Program-made: the position numbers and the translations under genes
Part shown: piece by piece, positions 1 through 9,761 of the stretch
How positions within the stretch are numbered: position 1 is the stretch's first letter
How the letters are laid out: each line of letters opens with the position of its first letter
Origin: Gnetum montanum
Taxonomy: Eukaryota > Streptophyta > Gnetopsida > Gnetales > Gnetaceae
NCBI GenBank assembly: GCA_015680685.1
Contig: MNCI01003364.1
Location: 1-64,000 of the forward strand
DNA length: 64,000 bases
Direction: 5' to 3'
Notes under the pieces: model-generated
What the model was told of the DNA's origin: nothing
Databases searched by the model: none
What the model saw: the letters and a program-made list of their open reading frames with translations, nothing else

Positions 1-1
1 A

Positions 2-282
2 ATGAAATTAAAGGATAAATATTTACACAATTGTTTGATTAATTCCGGAGCTACGTCTACTATAATGCCATTGTCTATATGTAAGAAACTCAGTTTGATT
101 CCTAAAAAATCAAATAAAAAGATTGTTCAAGTGGATAAAAGTAGAGTGAAGATTGTGGGTCAATTACCAAATGTTCTATTGGAAATTGCTTCTGAACCCC
201 ACGTTAGTAGTAGAGTAACTATTCAAGTGGCAGATATACTAGATTCACATAGTCTCTTATTGAGTAGAAGTTGGAGCAAGAA
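2..282 (+). pseudogene. G1 aspartic protease fragment
   Basis: The reading frame contains a retropepsin-like active-site region, INSGATSTIMP, where plant gypsy proteases usually have DSGA(S/T); the catalytic Asp appears changed to Asn. It continues to a LLLSRSW segment that matches the usual (L/I)LLGRPW end of the domain. The protein would mature the gag-pol polyprotein in virus-like particles. The frame runs into an ambiguous base at 283, immediately followed by RNase H-like coding sequence, so the C-terminal part of the normal protease-to-next-domain linker is missing or hidden by a junction. Confidence 0.7.
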
Positions 283-283
283 N

Positions 284-922
284 GAAATACTCAAAGAAAT
301 TCATCTATCTTTCCCTTGTACTAACAACAAGGATGAGTATGAAGCTTTATGTATTGGTATAAGAATGGCTCTAGACAAAAAGATCAGAGTAATCACTATA
401 AAAGGAGACTCAAGATTAGTTTGTGAACAAGTAAAGGGTAACAGTGTAGTAAAGATCTCATTCTCAAGACCTTATAAGAAACTTGCTTGTAAGATGTTTG
501 ATCAGATTTGACATTGCCGAATAGAGCATATAAACAGAGCAGAGAATCTTATAGCTGATGATTTGGCAAAGGCAGCTTCAACATTGGATATGCAAATAAT
601 AGAAAGTTACAAAGATGTAATGGTTGAAGAAGAACATCAACCATTAGTACCAGATAATATAAGACATTTACAAGTATTTGAAGATGATGATCAAGTACTA
701 AGATTTATGAAAAACAAAAAAGAATTTGAGGGTCAAATGATACTTGAAATGTCATCACACTTCAAAGTTAATTTCATTCCAAAAAGGATGATCAACTTGG
801 AACATGAGTTCAAGAAAAATTTACTTACTAGAAAGGATATGCAAAGTCCAGATAGTCAAGCTTTCGAGGTAGTGAATTTTGGATTAGAAATGATGCCAAA
901 GATGTTGAATGTTATAAAGTAA
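284..922 (+). pseudogene. G1 extra (archaeal-type) RNase H-like domain and linker before RT
   Basis: From about 300 the frame reads FPCTNNKDEYEAL and then a GDSRLV segment. These are the second and third conserved blocks of the additional RNase H (aRNH) of Tat-lineage elements, with the Glu of EYEAL and the Asp of GDS as catalytic positions. A stop at 509-511 interrupts it. The frame then resumes with a NRAEN..ADDLAKAA segment that supplies the last acidic block. A linker containing VPDN and FEDDDQ follows to 922. The first block (DGA) is missing at the N junction. The module sits upstream of RT here, whereas element D has it downstream. Confidence 0.65.
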
Positions 923-1049
923 AGAGATTGAAATTTCAAGCAAAAATTGTTATCATGTCTAAGAATTAATTTGGAAAATTTTGCTTGGTCTTATGATGAT
1001 CTTAAAGCTTTTAGGTAAGATGTGATGACACATAAAATTCCTTTAATAG

Positions 1050-1735
1050 AAGGCTGTAAAATACTCAAGCAAAAATAAAGGAAATTTAATCCATCATTTG
1101 AACCAGCTATGGAAACTGAAATCAAGAAGTTGTTGGAAGCATGAATCATATATCCAGTACAATATTCAACATGGCTTGCTAACCTTGTTCCAGTGAGAAA
1201 GAAAAATGGTGATATAAGGCTTTGTATAGACTTTAGAAATCTAAATGATGCCTCAAAAATGAATAAGTATCCACTTCCAAGAATTGATGAGATGCTAATT
1301 AAAGTCTCAGGTTGTCAAGTATATTCTTTCTTAAATGGTTTCTTAGGTTATAATCAAATTATGGTAGATAAGAATGATAGATACAAAACATCATTTATCA
1401 CCAAATGGGGAACTTTTGCTTACCAAAAAATGCCATGTGGATTGTCAAATGCTGGAGCTACTTTTCAAAGAGCAATGGATTTAGCATTCAAGGATTTATT
1501 AGGCAAATTTGTGGTGGTTTATTTGGATGATATTACAATATTCTCAAAGAAAAAAGAAGATCATATTAATCATCTCCAGCAAGTTTTCGATAGATGTCAT
1601 GAGTTTGGTATTTCATTAAATCCTAAGAAGTGTATCTTCAGGGTTAAATCCGGAAGCTTATTAGGCCATGTGATATGTCAAGAAGGAATTGCCATAGACA
1701 ATTCCTAAATCCAAACAGTACAGAATATTGAGCAT
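1050..1735 (+). pseudogene. G1 reverse transcriptase
   Basis: A gypsy RT with recognisable blocks: a fingers region with RKKNGDIRLCIDFRNLN, then a PLPRIDEM segment, an FLGYNQI palm block, MPCGLSNAGATFQR, and the catalytic YLDD box at about 1518-1530 followed by ITIFSK. It continues through HLQQVFDRC and LNPKKC to LGHVI. The catalytic Asp pair is intact. Stops are present before 1193 (in the N-terminal thumb-side segment) and after 1706. The enzyme would copy genomic RNA to cDNA. Length and block order are normal for Ty3/gypsy. Confidence 0.92.
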
Positions 1736-1744
1736 CCCACAAGT

Positions 1745-2310
1745 ATGAAATCTCTTAGATCTTTCTTTGAGAAGATAAACTTTGTGAAAAAGTTCATTCC
1801 TAGGTTTAATGAAATTACCAAGCCTTTAATGCATATGCTAAAAAAGGATGTCCAAGTAGAGAAAACACCAGAATCAGAGAGAGCTCCGTATCAGAAATTG
1901 AAAATGCTATACAAGAGGCTCTGTATTTGGTGAAGCTTAGGCTTAAAGAAGGTTTTTGGTTATACTCTTTTGCTTCAAATGATTCTATCGCTGCCGTTTT
2001 AACACAAAAAGATGATGAAGGTCAAGATGAACCAATTGGATTTTTTGGGTATCAATTAAAAGGTTCAGAATTAAATTATTCAGACTTAGAGAAACAAGCT
2101 TTTGTAGTCATCAAAGCACTTTAGCATTTTAAATATTATTTGGAAAGTTCATTAGTCCACATTATGCTAATTAAACCTGTAGTCAAGTGATTCCTAGCCC
2201 AAAATTAGATCGGGTTAAAAAAGGAAAAATAGCTTATAAAGTTGTAAAGTTTCAGATTTTCATTGGAAATATGCAAAACAATTAGAGAATGGGTTTAGCC
2301 AAGTTAATTA
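1745..2310 (+). pseudogene. G1 RT connection and gypsy RNase H
   Basis: The first frame carries the end of RT (SLRSFFEKINFVKKFIPRF, the usual LR.FLG..NF.RRFI block). A frameshift near 1925 leads into FASNDSIAAVLTQKDDEG and IGFFGYQLKGSELNYSDLEKQA. These correspond to the first catalytic Asp block and the SR.L...E..Y...EKE block of the canonical gypsy RNase H. The equivalent of D in the first block appears as N/D variants. The frame then decays with several TAG stops to about 2310. It is nonfunctional. Confidence 0.8.
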
Positions 2311-2329
2311 CTAGAGAAAGTGAAGTATG

Positions 2330-3600
2330 TATACTTGACACCTATGAAGAGAATTGGTATGATGAAATTCTCAAATTTCTTAATACAAGGAAAATTCCAA
2401 ATAATTTAACTGCAAGTCAAAAGAGAGCTTTCTCCAAAAGAGCATGAAGATTCATTGTTAAAGATGGTATATTATATAGAAAGGATTTTCGAGGGATTTT
2501 ATTGGAATGTGTTCATAATGATCAAATTAGTTTCATTTTGGAACAATTTCATGATCATTTGAATTTATTTTATGAATCCCCTAAGTCGACTATGCAACAT
2601 ATACTTCGATATGGATATTATTGTCCTTCCATGTATCAAGACATTAGTTCAATGATTCAAAAATGCTATAAATGTCAAATTCATGGGCCCAAAATTAAAA
2701 AGGCTAGAGTTCCTTTGAAGCCAGTAGTTGCAGATAGACCATTTCAGCAATGGGGTTTGGATTTTATTGGTACAATTACTCCTTCAAGAGCTAGACACAA
2801 GTTTATTCTCATAGCTACTGATTATTTCACTAAATGGTCTGAAACAAAGGCTCTAAGAGGAAGTTCAGCATCAGATGTGATTAAGTTTTTAGAAGACCAC
2901 ATTCTAAGTAGATTTGGTCTACCCAAAGTGTTAGTGTCAGATAATGGAACCACCTTCAAATCTGAAGAGTTTATCAAATGGGCATCAGAAAAATCTATTT
3001 TTTATTTTCCTCATCAAATTATTATCCTCAAGGAAATGGCCTAGTAAAATTCACCAATAAAAAGCTTATTGCTTATATCAAGAAATCGATGGATGGGAAT
3101 CTAGAAAATTGGATCGATTATCTACAATCCACGTTATGGTCAGATCGAATTAGATTCAAGAAAGCTATTGGGACATCACCATATAACTTAGTCCATGGTT
3201 TGCCAGCAAGAATTACAAATAAGATTGTAAGCTTAGCTTCTGAGTTTGTACAAAGATATAGTGAAAAGGTTGATAAAGATAGAAGTTTCATGACTTTGCT
3301 TATTAAAAGAGAAGCTAAAGTAGATAAAGCAACGGATAATTTGTTACAGGATACCTCTCAAGTTAATAGATGGTTTGATAGGAAAGCTTTGAAAAGAACT
3401 TTCAAGATAGGGGACCTTGTCCTGTTATGGAATATGAAGAAACCGAATAAGTTTACACCGATATGGATTGGTACTTTTCATATTACAAAGAAATTATCAA
3501 AGATACTTACAAATTATCAACTTTAGATGGCATGGAATTGCAATTTCTATATAATTTTTTGCATATAAAACATTATTTTGGACAATTGCGTACAACTTGA
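2330..3600 (+). pseudogene. G1 integrase
   Basis: The zinc-binding part is visible from about 2440-2690 (H..L..HH-like DQISFILEQFHDHLN, then CYKCQIHG). The catalytic core has WGLDFIGTITPS with the first Asp and VLVSDNGTTF with the second. The third block (YYPQGNG) lies in another frame after a frameshift near 3010, and the expected Glu after QGNG is replaced (GNGLVKF). The C-terminal domain includes FKIGDLVLLWN. After another frameshift it ends with a ..LDGMEL.. segment near 3530-3590. It would insert cDNA into the genome. Two frameshifts and the lost Glu make it inactive. Confidence 0.88.
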
Positions 3601-4692
3601 AGATGTCCTTACAAAAAACAATATATGTATATACTATTAGGTAGAATATCACTAGGTATAGTATTAATTATCATGTTTAATTATGCTATTAATATATAAT
3701 TAGATAAGTAGATAGTATATTATAATAGTAATTATATTTAGAAAATAGTTTTCCTTCAAGTGAGGCAAGTGGAAGCCTACAAGTGAAACAAGTGGAATCC
3801 TACAAGTGTGACAAGTGGAGAAGGTGACTCATCCACCACTTGGTGAGGATTATGAAAAATGGTTAGAATGCCTAAAAAGAGGAAAACTTGGTTGAAGACT
3901 CTTGGGGGGAAGTTTAAATTTCTAGCACCCATAAAAAGAGGGTTAGGTTGCCTAAGATTTCATCATCTTTCCATTCAAGTTGAGTAAGGAAAGTAAGATA
4001 GAGCTAATTTTAAAGAGGGAGATGGAGTTTGGGAGAGCAAAGAGAAAGCCTTTTATTCCATATGTGATGGGATGTTGCTCTGAACATGTTTTGAAGGCTT
4101 ACCTAAAAGCTAGGTCATGTGACTTGGTTGTTTGATGAATTTTCGTTTCTCACAAGAGGTTTGGAGATAGAGTCTAATGTTTGGGGGTGATATCAAGATT
4201 ACACCAAAGAAGAGGAGAAGGAGAAGAGCAACCAACAAATGAAGAGTCATCATGGGCATGGGAAGAAGCATTCGTTTCCCAAGAGGAAAATGAAGGACCT
4301 AATTGGGGAGAACAAAAGAGTGCATCTAAAAAGGAAAATGAGAAGAGTGCTGAAGAAAAAGTTCCAATAGATCAAGTTGAGAGCTCCAACAAGCCAGAGA
4401 ATAATAGAACAACCTTCATCACATTAGAAATTTCCTATGAAAGATTTAGAGAGATGAGGATTCCTACTAGGGTAACCCTAACAATTCAGTTTCCATCCCA
4501 AGAATAGTCCATGAAGGACTTGATATTATACAGTTTGTTGTTTTCTTAGGAATGAGGTTTTTATACCATCAAACATTATGTTTGATAAAAATTTTCCTCC
4601 AAAAAGATTTTTGTTTAGCTAAAAAATTTTCAATGAAAGTTTCAGTATGTTTCAGTTTTGAAATGAGGCTGCATAAATTTCTTTAAGCTTTT
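3601..4692 (+). other. G1 3' region between integrase and polypurine tract
   Basis: About 1.1 kb of mostly noncoding sequence. The portion 3740-3850 has repeated short motifs of the type CAAGTG(A/G)AACAAGTGGA. The only notable open frame is 4181-4507, listed separately. Such a 3' untranslated or accessory region is normal for long plant gypsy elements. Confidence 0.55.
4181..4507 (+). CDS. Short acidic ORF in G1 3' region, unrecognised
   Basis: A 108-residue open frame starting ATG. It is rich in Glu, Lys, Ser and Asn through its first 75 residues (for example QEENEGPNWGEQKSASKK) and has a less charged, possibly folded tail (ISYERFREMRIP..TLTIQFP). I do not recognise a family. It sits between integrase and the 3' LTR, where some plant gypsy elements carry an accessory ORF. 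It is intact over its length but may be part of a longer decayed frame or fortuitous. Confidence 0.35.
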   Translation: MGVISRLHQRRGEGEEQPTNEESSWAWEEAFVSQEENEGPNWGEQKSASKKENEKSAEEKVPIDQVESSNKPENNRTTFITLEISYERFREMRIPTRVTLTIQFPSQE

Positions 4693-4705
4693 AAGGGGGC
4701 AAAAA
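4693..4705 (+). promoter_or_regulatory. Polypurine tract of G1
   Basis: AAGGGGGCAAAAA lies directly before the TGTTGGCA start of the LTR, the expected position of the plus-strand primer. It fixes the plus orientation of G1 and shows that 4706 begins a 3' LTR. Confidence 0.8.
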
Positions 4706-4930
4706 TGTTGGCACATTTGGCCATTTCATGGAACAACAAAAGTGATAAAATATGAATGATACAAGACAAAGCAAATATTCAAATGAAAAGGTGCATGCTC
4801 TCCGTCCTCCGTTTAGAAAGGTGCACGCTCTCCTCAACTTCTACGGTGTTCCTCTTCCCGTTTCAATCAACCTAACATTAATTGCCAATAGAAATCAGTA
4901 ATATGATTTGCGCTGAAAATATAAAGCTCT

Positions 4931-5290
4931 GTGAAAAATAGAGACATCAATGAGGCCTCCAGTGGCGACATCGTGCTCATGGGTGGTTCTACGCAAATCC
5001 CTAAGGTCCAGCAGCCGCTTCAGGAGTTTTTCAATGGTAAGGAGCTCTGTAGGAGCATCAACCCCAACGAGGCCATTGCCTATGGTGTAGCCATACAGGC
5101 CGCCATTCTCTCTGATGAGTCTAGCAACAAGGTCCAAGACCTGCTCCTCCTCGATGTAACTCCGTTGTCCCTAGGCATCAAGGTAGCAGGCATCAAAAAC
5201 AACATCACCATCACCAATGACAAAGTGTGGATGATCAATGACGAGATCGAGCGCATGGTCCGAGGGGAAGAAAGGACAAAGCAAAGGTTA
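4931..5290 (+). pseudogene. HSP70 gene fragment captured in LTR U3
   Basis: The plus frame reads a clear HSP70 segment. [16 protein letters not shown] is the third HSP70 signature near the end of the ATPase domain; it is followed by [20 protein letters not shown] and then [13 protein letters not shown] at the start of the substrate-binding domain. After KVAGI it jumps in frame to NNITITNDK and EIERMV, the start of the C-terminal helical lid. Roughly 100 residues of the beta-sandwich are therefore missing without a frameshift. The ATPase N-terminal two thirds is absent. The fragment is more GC-rich than its surroundings and lies wholly inside the retrotransposon LTR. It is not a working chaperone gene. 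Confidence 0.92.
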
Positions 5291-5840
5291 CAACAATTGC
5301 AGTTTTTTACGGAACACACGATAACATTATTGAATGTGGTGGCAGAGCCTTCTTTCGTGGTGATAGTTGATATACAGTTCTGGTAGGGTAGGATAATTTG
5401 AAACTATTTACCGGTAGTTCCAAGCCTGGCGCCTTCATATTCGGACTTCAAATTTTAAGCCATCATTGGATTTAAATTTCATTTTCTAGCAAATGTCATT
5501 TTTCCAAAGAAGCCAGCAACAAATTTTACGTAGGTTCAAAGTGAAAATGTAGATAGTTTATTTATATAAACTTACAAAAATTGGCTGCTGTTACCACCAA
5601 TGTCTACACTAAGGTGTATGTTGCATTATTTTCTTACTACCATCTATCCATAAAATTACTAGGGCTTCAAATGATATTTAACTTTTAAAACTTAAAAATT
5701 CTAAATAAACAAAAATAAAAATAGAAATTATATGGAGCTCTTGGATTTATTTTAAATAAATTATTATAGGCTATTGCTTATAAAAGCAATATTTATAATA
5801 TTTACACATGCCAATGTTAGCAGGATTTTCTCCAAAATTT
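5291..5840. other. Remainder of LTR U3, noncoding
   Basis: AT-rich sequence after the HSP70 fragment, with no frame or motif I can support. It has no counterpart in the related solo LTR at 19596-22202. Confidence 0.5.
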
Positions 5841-5972
5841 TATGTATAAGTTACAACTTCCTAACTTGTTGGGCAAGTAAGATCTCCTAACTTGTTGGGC
5901 AAGTTATAACTTACTTACTTGCGAGAGAAGTTAGCTAAGATATTTTGAAATATGTAGCTACCTTTTGAACCC

Positions 5973-5982
5973 TATAAAAAGG
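5973..5982 (+). promoter_or_regulatory. TATA box of G1-family LTR promoter
   Basis: TATAAAAAGG followed by CTTCAGGGG is identical in the solo LTR at 21009-21018 and lies in the most conserved part of the LTR. Upstream, both copies carry short direct repeats of the form CTAACTTGTTGGGCAAGT. It is a reasonable pol II core promoter for element transcription, which would start near 6005. Confidence 0.65.
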
Positions 5983-7200
5983 CTTCAGGGGTAAGAAGAA
6001 AAACAACACACTTGGGGTCACACTTGAGATCACTCACTTTGGGTCTTGGAGGAGGATTTGTAAAGAAGACATTGTGAAGATTGCTTGTAAGATGACTATC
6101 TAAAGAAGAGATTTTAGCCTCTTTGTCATAGTCTTGTGAGTTATGCTTATTATTATTTTTTGTTTTGTTTAAATTGTTTAGCTAGTGGTTTAGATAGTAT
6201 CATGCTTGGCAAGTAATTTTGGGATTTTTAGATTGCTCTTATCGTTCTTGTTGCATGATTGAAAATTTCTATTAAAATTTTGCCATAGAAGCGCTTGTGT
6301 TTGAAAGCCTTAAGAGCATTTTAGTAGTGAATTTTATTATTGTGCAACGTATAAGAACTGCTATTGAGATTGTTGTAAGAGAGCCTCTGCTTGTAGTCAT
6401 GCCGTTGAACGATTCAATAGTCAAGAGGGTTCAGAAAATCTTTGGTATTTTGATGGGACTAGAATAGCTTCTTTTATCTTTAAAGTGAATCTCCATGGTA
6501 TTTCAATCAGAAATTGTCAAGTCTTTTGAAGGTTCTATTGAATGTAATTGTTGACATCCATTATCTAGCCAAAATGGAGTCTCGTACGTGATAGTTTACA
6601 CAGCCAGTTTTTGGTAGCATAGTAGGATTGTCTTGAAGAAATTGCTTATTTGAGCCTTGGAAGTTTGAACAATTCGTAGATATTGAATTTGGGATAGCTT
6701 TATTGCGAAGTGTTTACTCGTATCATTTTACTTTGTTTAAGCATTTGAGGTCTTAACACAAATTTGCTTTCTTTCCTTTCTATTTCCATTGAATCTTGCT
6801 CTATTTCTAGTATTCTTGTGGAACTATCTCTTTCTCTGTGGAAAATTAGAAGTAGATTCATGGAATTGTGCTCAAATATTTTTGCAAAATTTTATTTGTT
6901 ACAAGTAGATATTATAAGGACTGCATAGACTAGGCAATTGAACAAAATAGGAACACTCAACAACTCACAGTACTTGGCAAAGTTGGCTGAATCTCTTTAC
7001 GATAAGTCATTTATAGTTTACACACAACGAAATCATTTCATTTTTCACAACTGCACACCACAACAGCACAGACACATACTCACATTAACTACTGAGTCTA
7101 TTTGGAGGTATCTGGGCCTTGGTTTTGTCGGAGACCAGCAAGCACCTAAATCCTATTCGAGGACACTCGGTGGTGGTCGCGTCCCAAACAATCGCCAACA

Positions 7201-8049
7201 ATAACATAATCAATTGAGCATCACCATCATAACTATAGAATAAATAAAAAAACTTATCAGTGTTAGTTATGGTCCTTAGCTTTTCTACAAAGTTATCAAT
7301 CATGTCCTATATCTACTTCTTCTTATCAATGTTCTTCAAGAAGATTTTTCATATATATATATATATATACACACATAATCATAGAAAAAATCATAACCAA
7401 TATAAATAATAATAATATATAAAATAAAAATGTAATTTATAATAAAATAAAAACCATAACTAAAAGCTACTAACTCACCAAAATACATTTGACTTCATTC
7501 TACTAGATTTCCTGCAAGCCACTTTCTTTCAACATCATGAAAGGTAGGCTCCTTCCTAGGCGATATGAAGCTAGGGTCCTTATCATATAATAGTACTATA
7601 TCATCAATATCATATAAGTTGTGTCCTACATGATCACCTAATAACTAGTTAGATTGTGATAGATCATAAGCTTTCAAAATAATTCGTCAAGTAAAACCAT
7701 TTATTTAGGGTGACAAACTTACCTACATCAACTTCTAGCTCTAAGTCAACTTGCTCTACTAATAATTCCCTTACTAGCTCCTCCTCTTCTACTTTCTTGG
7801 CAACTTCAACCATGATCTCTCTTTCTCTAGCATCTACTTCCTTCCTACCTTTCTACTCCACTTCCTCTTAAGCCCTTTGTTCTTCTTCCTCCATTTTCTT
7901 TTAGCCTTTACTTTAGCCAAAGCCTCCTACTCTACATCCTTTCATGTCTTTATGGTAGTTTTCATTAATCAAATAATCATTTAACATATTATCTATATAA
8001 AATAAACTAAATTATCATCATTTTAGTCTTGTTATAATAAAATTTAGTT
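7201..8049. other. Intervening DNA between G1 and the LINE
   Basis: AT-rich sequence with a TA microsatellite at about 7344-7370. On the minus strand a Glu-rich stretch (about 7740-7960, with EEEELVRELLVEQVDLELEVD) and a short segment reading LYDKDPSFISP (about 7540-7620) look as if they were once coding, but I cannot name a family. Confidence 0.35.
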
Positions 8050-9560
8050 AACAACATGATATTTTTTCATCATTCACCTCTATGAAGAGCTAGATTTTTA
8101 TTTATTGGTAGCTTCTTCAAATCATCTTTGATCATTCTTTTTCATATTTTCTTTAGTCTTTTATTTGGTGGCTTTTCTAGAATAACGATATAGTAACATT
8201 TGCTTATTGGCTCATTATGTGATCTTCTTTGCACATGTCTAAACCATCTAAGCCACAATTCTTGTAGCTTATTTGAAATAGAAGCTATTATAAGTCTTTC
8301 TCTAATATTTGTATTATTTAGTTTTTCTTTTCTACTAACATTCAACATTTATTGAAGCATTCACATTTCTATCACACTGATTTATTATTCATGCCACTTT
8401 TGTATTGCCCAATATTTAGCATCATATAAGATAGTAGGTTTAATTGCTATCTTGTAAAAATTTTCCTTTATTTTTTGGTATCTTTTATTAGATAGCATAT
8501 CATTAGTCTATCTCAACTTTCACCATCCTATCTCAATTCTATTTCTAATATCTTTATTAATTTCACCATCTGATTGGAGAATTGAAACTAGGCAATCAAA
8601 CTATTTGTAGTAAGGGATTTCTTTATCTTAAATAATTACTTCTATTTATGTCTTTTTTATGATGTTACTAAAATTTTATTCCATATATTCTATCTTATTT
8701 CTGCTAATTTTTAAGCCTTTTGATTCTAGAGCATATCTCCACTTCTTCATTTTAGCCACAATATTTTCTTAAGATGCATCCACCAACATAATATCATCTA
8801 CAAATAGCATACAATAAGGAATTTCCCCTTATATTTTCTTATTAATTAATCAATAATAATGGTAAATAAGTATGGGCTAAGTGTGAAACCTTGATGTAAA
8901 CCTATTATGACTAGAAAATTAGATGTTGTTTCATAAGTTATTCTAATGTTAGTGGTAACTTCTTCATATATGTCTTGAATCACTTTAATCTATTATCAGG
9001 AAAGTTTTTCCTTTGCAAGTCCCATTAAATAATATCTATATGCACTCTTTCATATGATTTTTCTAAATTAACAAATATCACATATAGATTTTTTCTATGT
9101 TTTTTGAATTTCATTATTAGTTGTTGTATAAAAAAATTACCTCTATAGTAAATCTTCCAAGCATAAATTCAAATTTATTTTCTAAGACTGTTGATTGAAT
9201 TCTAAGATGTTGCTCTATGAATCTCTCTCAAAGCTTCATAGTATTACTCATTAGCATGATCTCTCTATAGTTTATACGATTTTGTACATCTTCTTTATTT
9301 TTGTAAATGGGAATAACTAAGATTTTTCTTTAATAATTGGGTGTTTTCTTATCCTTTAAAATTTTGTTAAATAATTGTGTTAGCCAAGAAACTCCCATAT
9401 CTCCCAGTGCTTTTTAGGCTTCTATAGGAATGTTATTTACTCTAACAACTTCCGCAATTTTCAACTTTGATAAGGCTATATTTACCTCAGAGAAGGAAAG
9501 TTCATTAACCAAATCAAAATTTGGTTCTTCTTCTTGGATGTCTTCTCTTGGAAATTATTC
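8050..9560 (-). mobile_element. RTE-clade LINE, decayed reverse-transcriptase end
   Basis: On the minus strand, from about 9560 downward, the frames match an RTE-type non-LTR reverse transcriptase. Segments include a GVSWLTQLFNKIL block, a YREIMLMSNTMKL block, a decayed FVNLEKSYERV block (usually VFIDLEKAYDRV), and EIPYCMLFVDDIMLVDAS, which contains the catalytic FVDD box (about 8780-8830). The C-terminal tail contains LRWFRHVQRR (about 8225-8255) and a degenerate LALHRGE segment near 8090, both typical of RTE C-termini. Multiple stops and frameshifts are present. The endonuclease part was not recognised upstream, so this is a 5'-truncated copy. Confidence 0.8.
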
Positions 9561-9761
9561 ATTTAATAATTATTAGAAATAATTTATCTATATATACACT
9601 ATAAAAGAAACTAAATAACATAAATAAAAAAAAAAGAAAATAGATAGGTTACCAAGCCTCATTACCACCTTCGCAATGTCCATCTTTAACCTTTCCTTCT
9701 TCTTCGAAACAAAAGTATCAACTTCCTCAACTACATCTATCCACATCTTCTTAAAGATATG

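Larger units (their letters stand above)
1..7200 (+). mobile_element. Element G1: 3' part of a Tat-type Ty3/gypsy LTR retrotransposon
   Basis: Plus-strand remnants of a gypsy polyprotein (protease, RNase H-like, reverse transcriptase, RNase H, integrase) run from the window edge to about 3600. A 1.1 kb 3' region, a polypurine tract (4693-4705) and a long LTR (4706-7200) follow. The LTR begins TGTTGGCA and ends GCCAACA. The five bases before the LTR (AAAAA) and after it (ATAAC) differ, as expected for the 3' LTR of an element whose 5' LTR lies outside the window, not a solo LTR. Tat affinity is inferred from the extra RNase H module and the integrase style. Several frameshifts and stops make it defective. 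Confidence 0.85.
4706..7200 (+). repeat. 3' LTR of G1 (2495 bp)
   Basis: It begins TGTTGGCA and ends GCCAACA, imperfect inverted termini of the TG..CA type. It matches the solo LTR at 19596-22202 over the first about 30 bases and again from about 5840 to the end, covering the TATA region, R and U5. The intervening U3 (4740-5830) is unrelated between the two copies. This copy contains an HSP70 fragment (4931-5290) in its U3. The R-U5 part (about 6003-7200) has no coding signal. Confidence 0.9.

Noticed and set aside
4931-5386. HSP70 segment as a working host gene
   Set aside because: It lacks most of the ATPase domain and of the substrate-binding domain, and lies inside an LTR.
4706-7200. G1's LTR as a second solo LTR
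   Set aside because: Flanking pentamers differ (AAAAA and ATAAC) and a polypurine tract precedes it, as for a 3' LTR.
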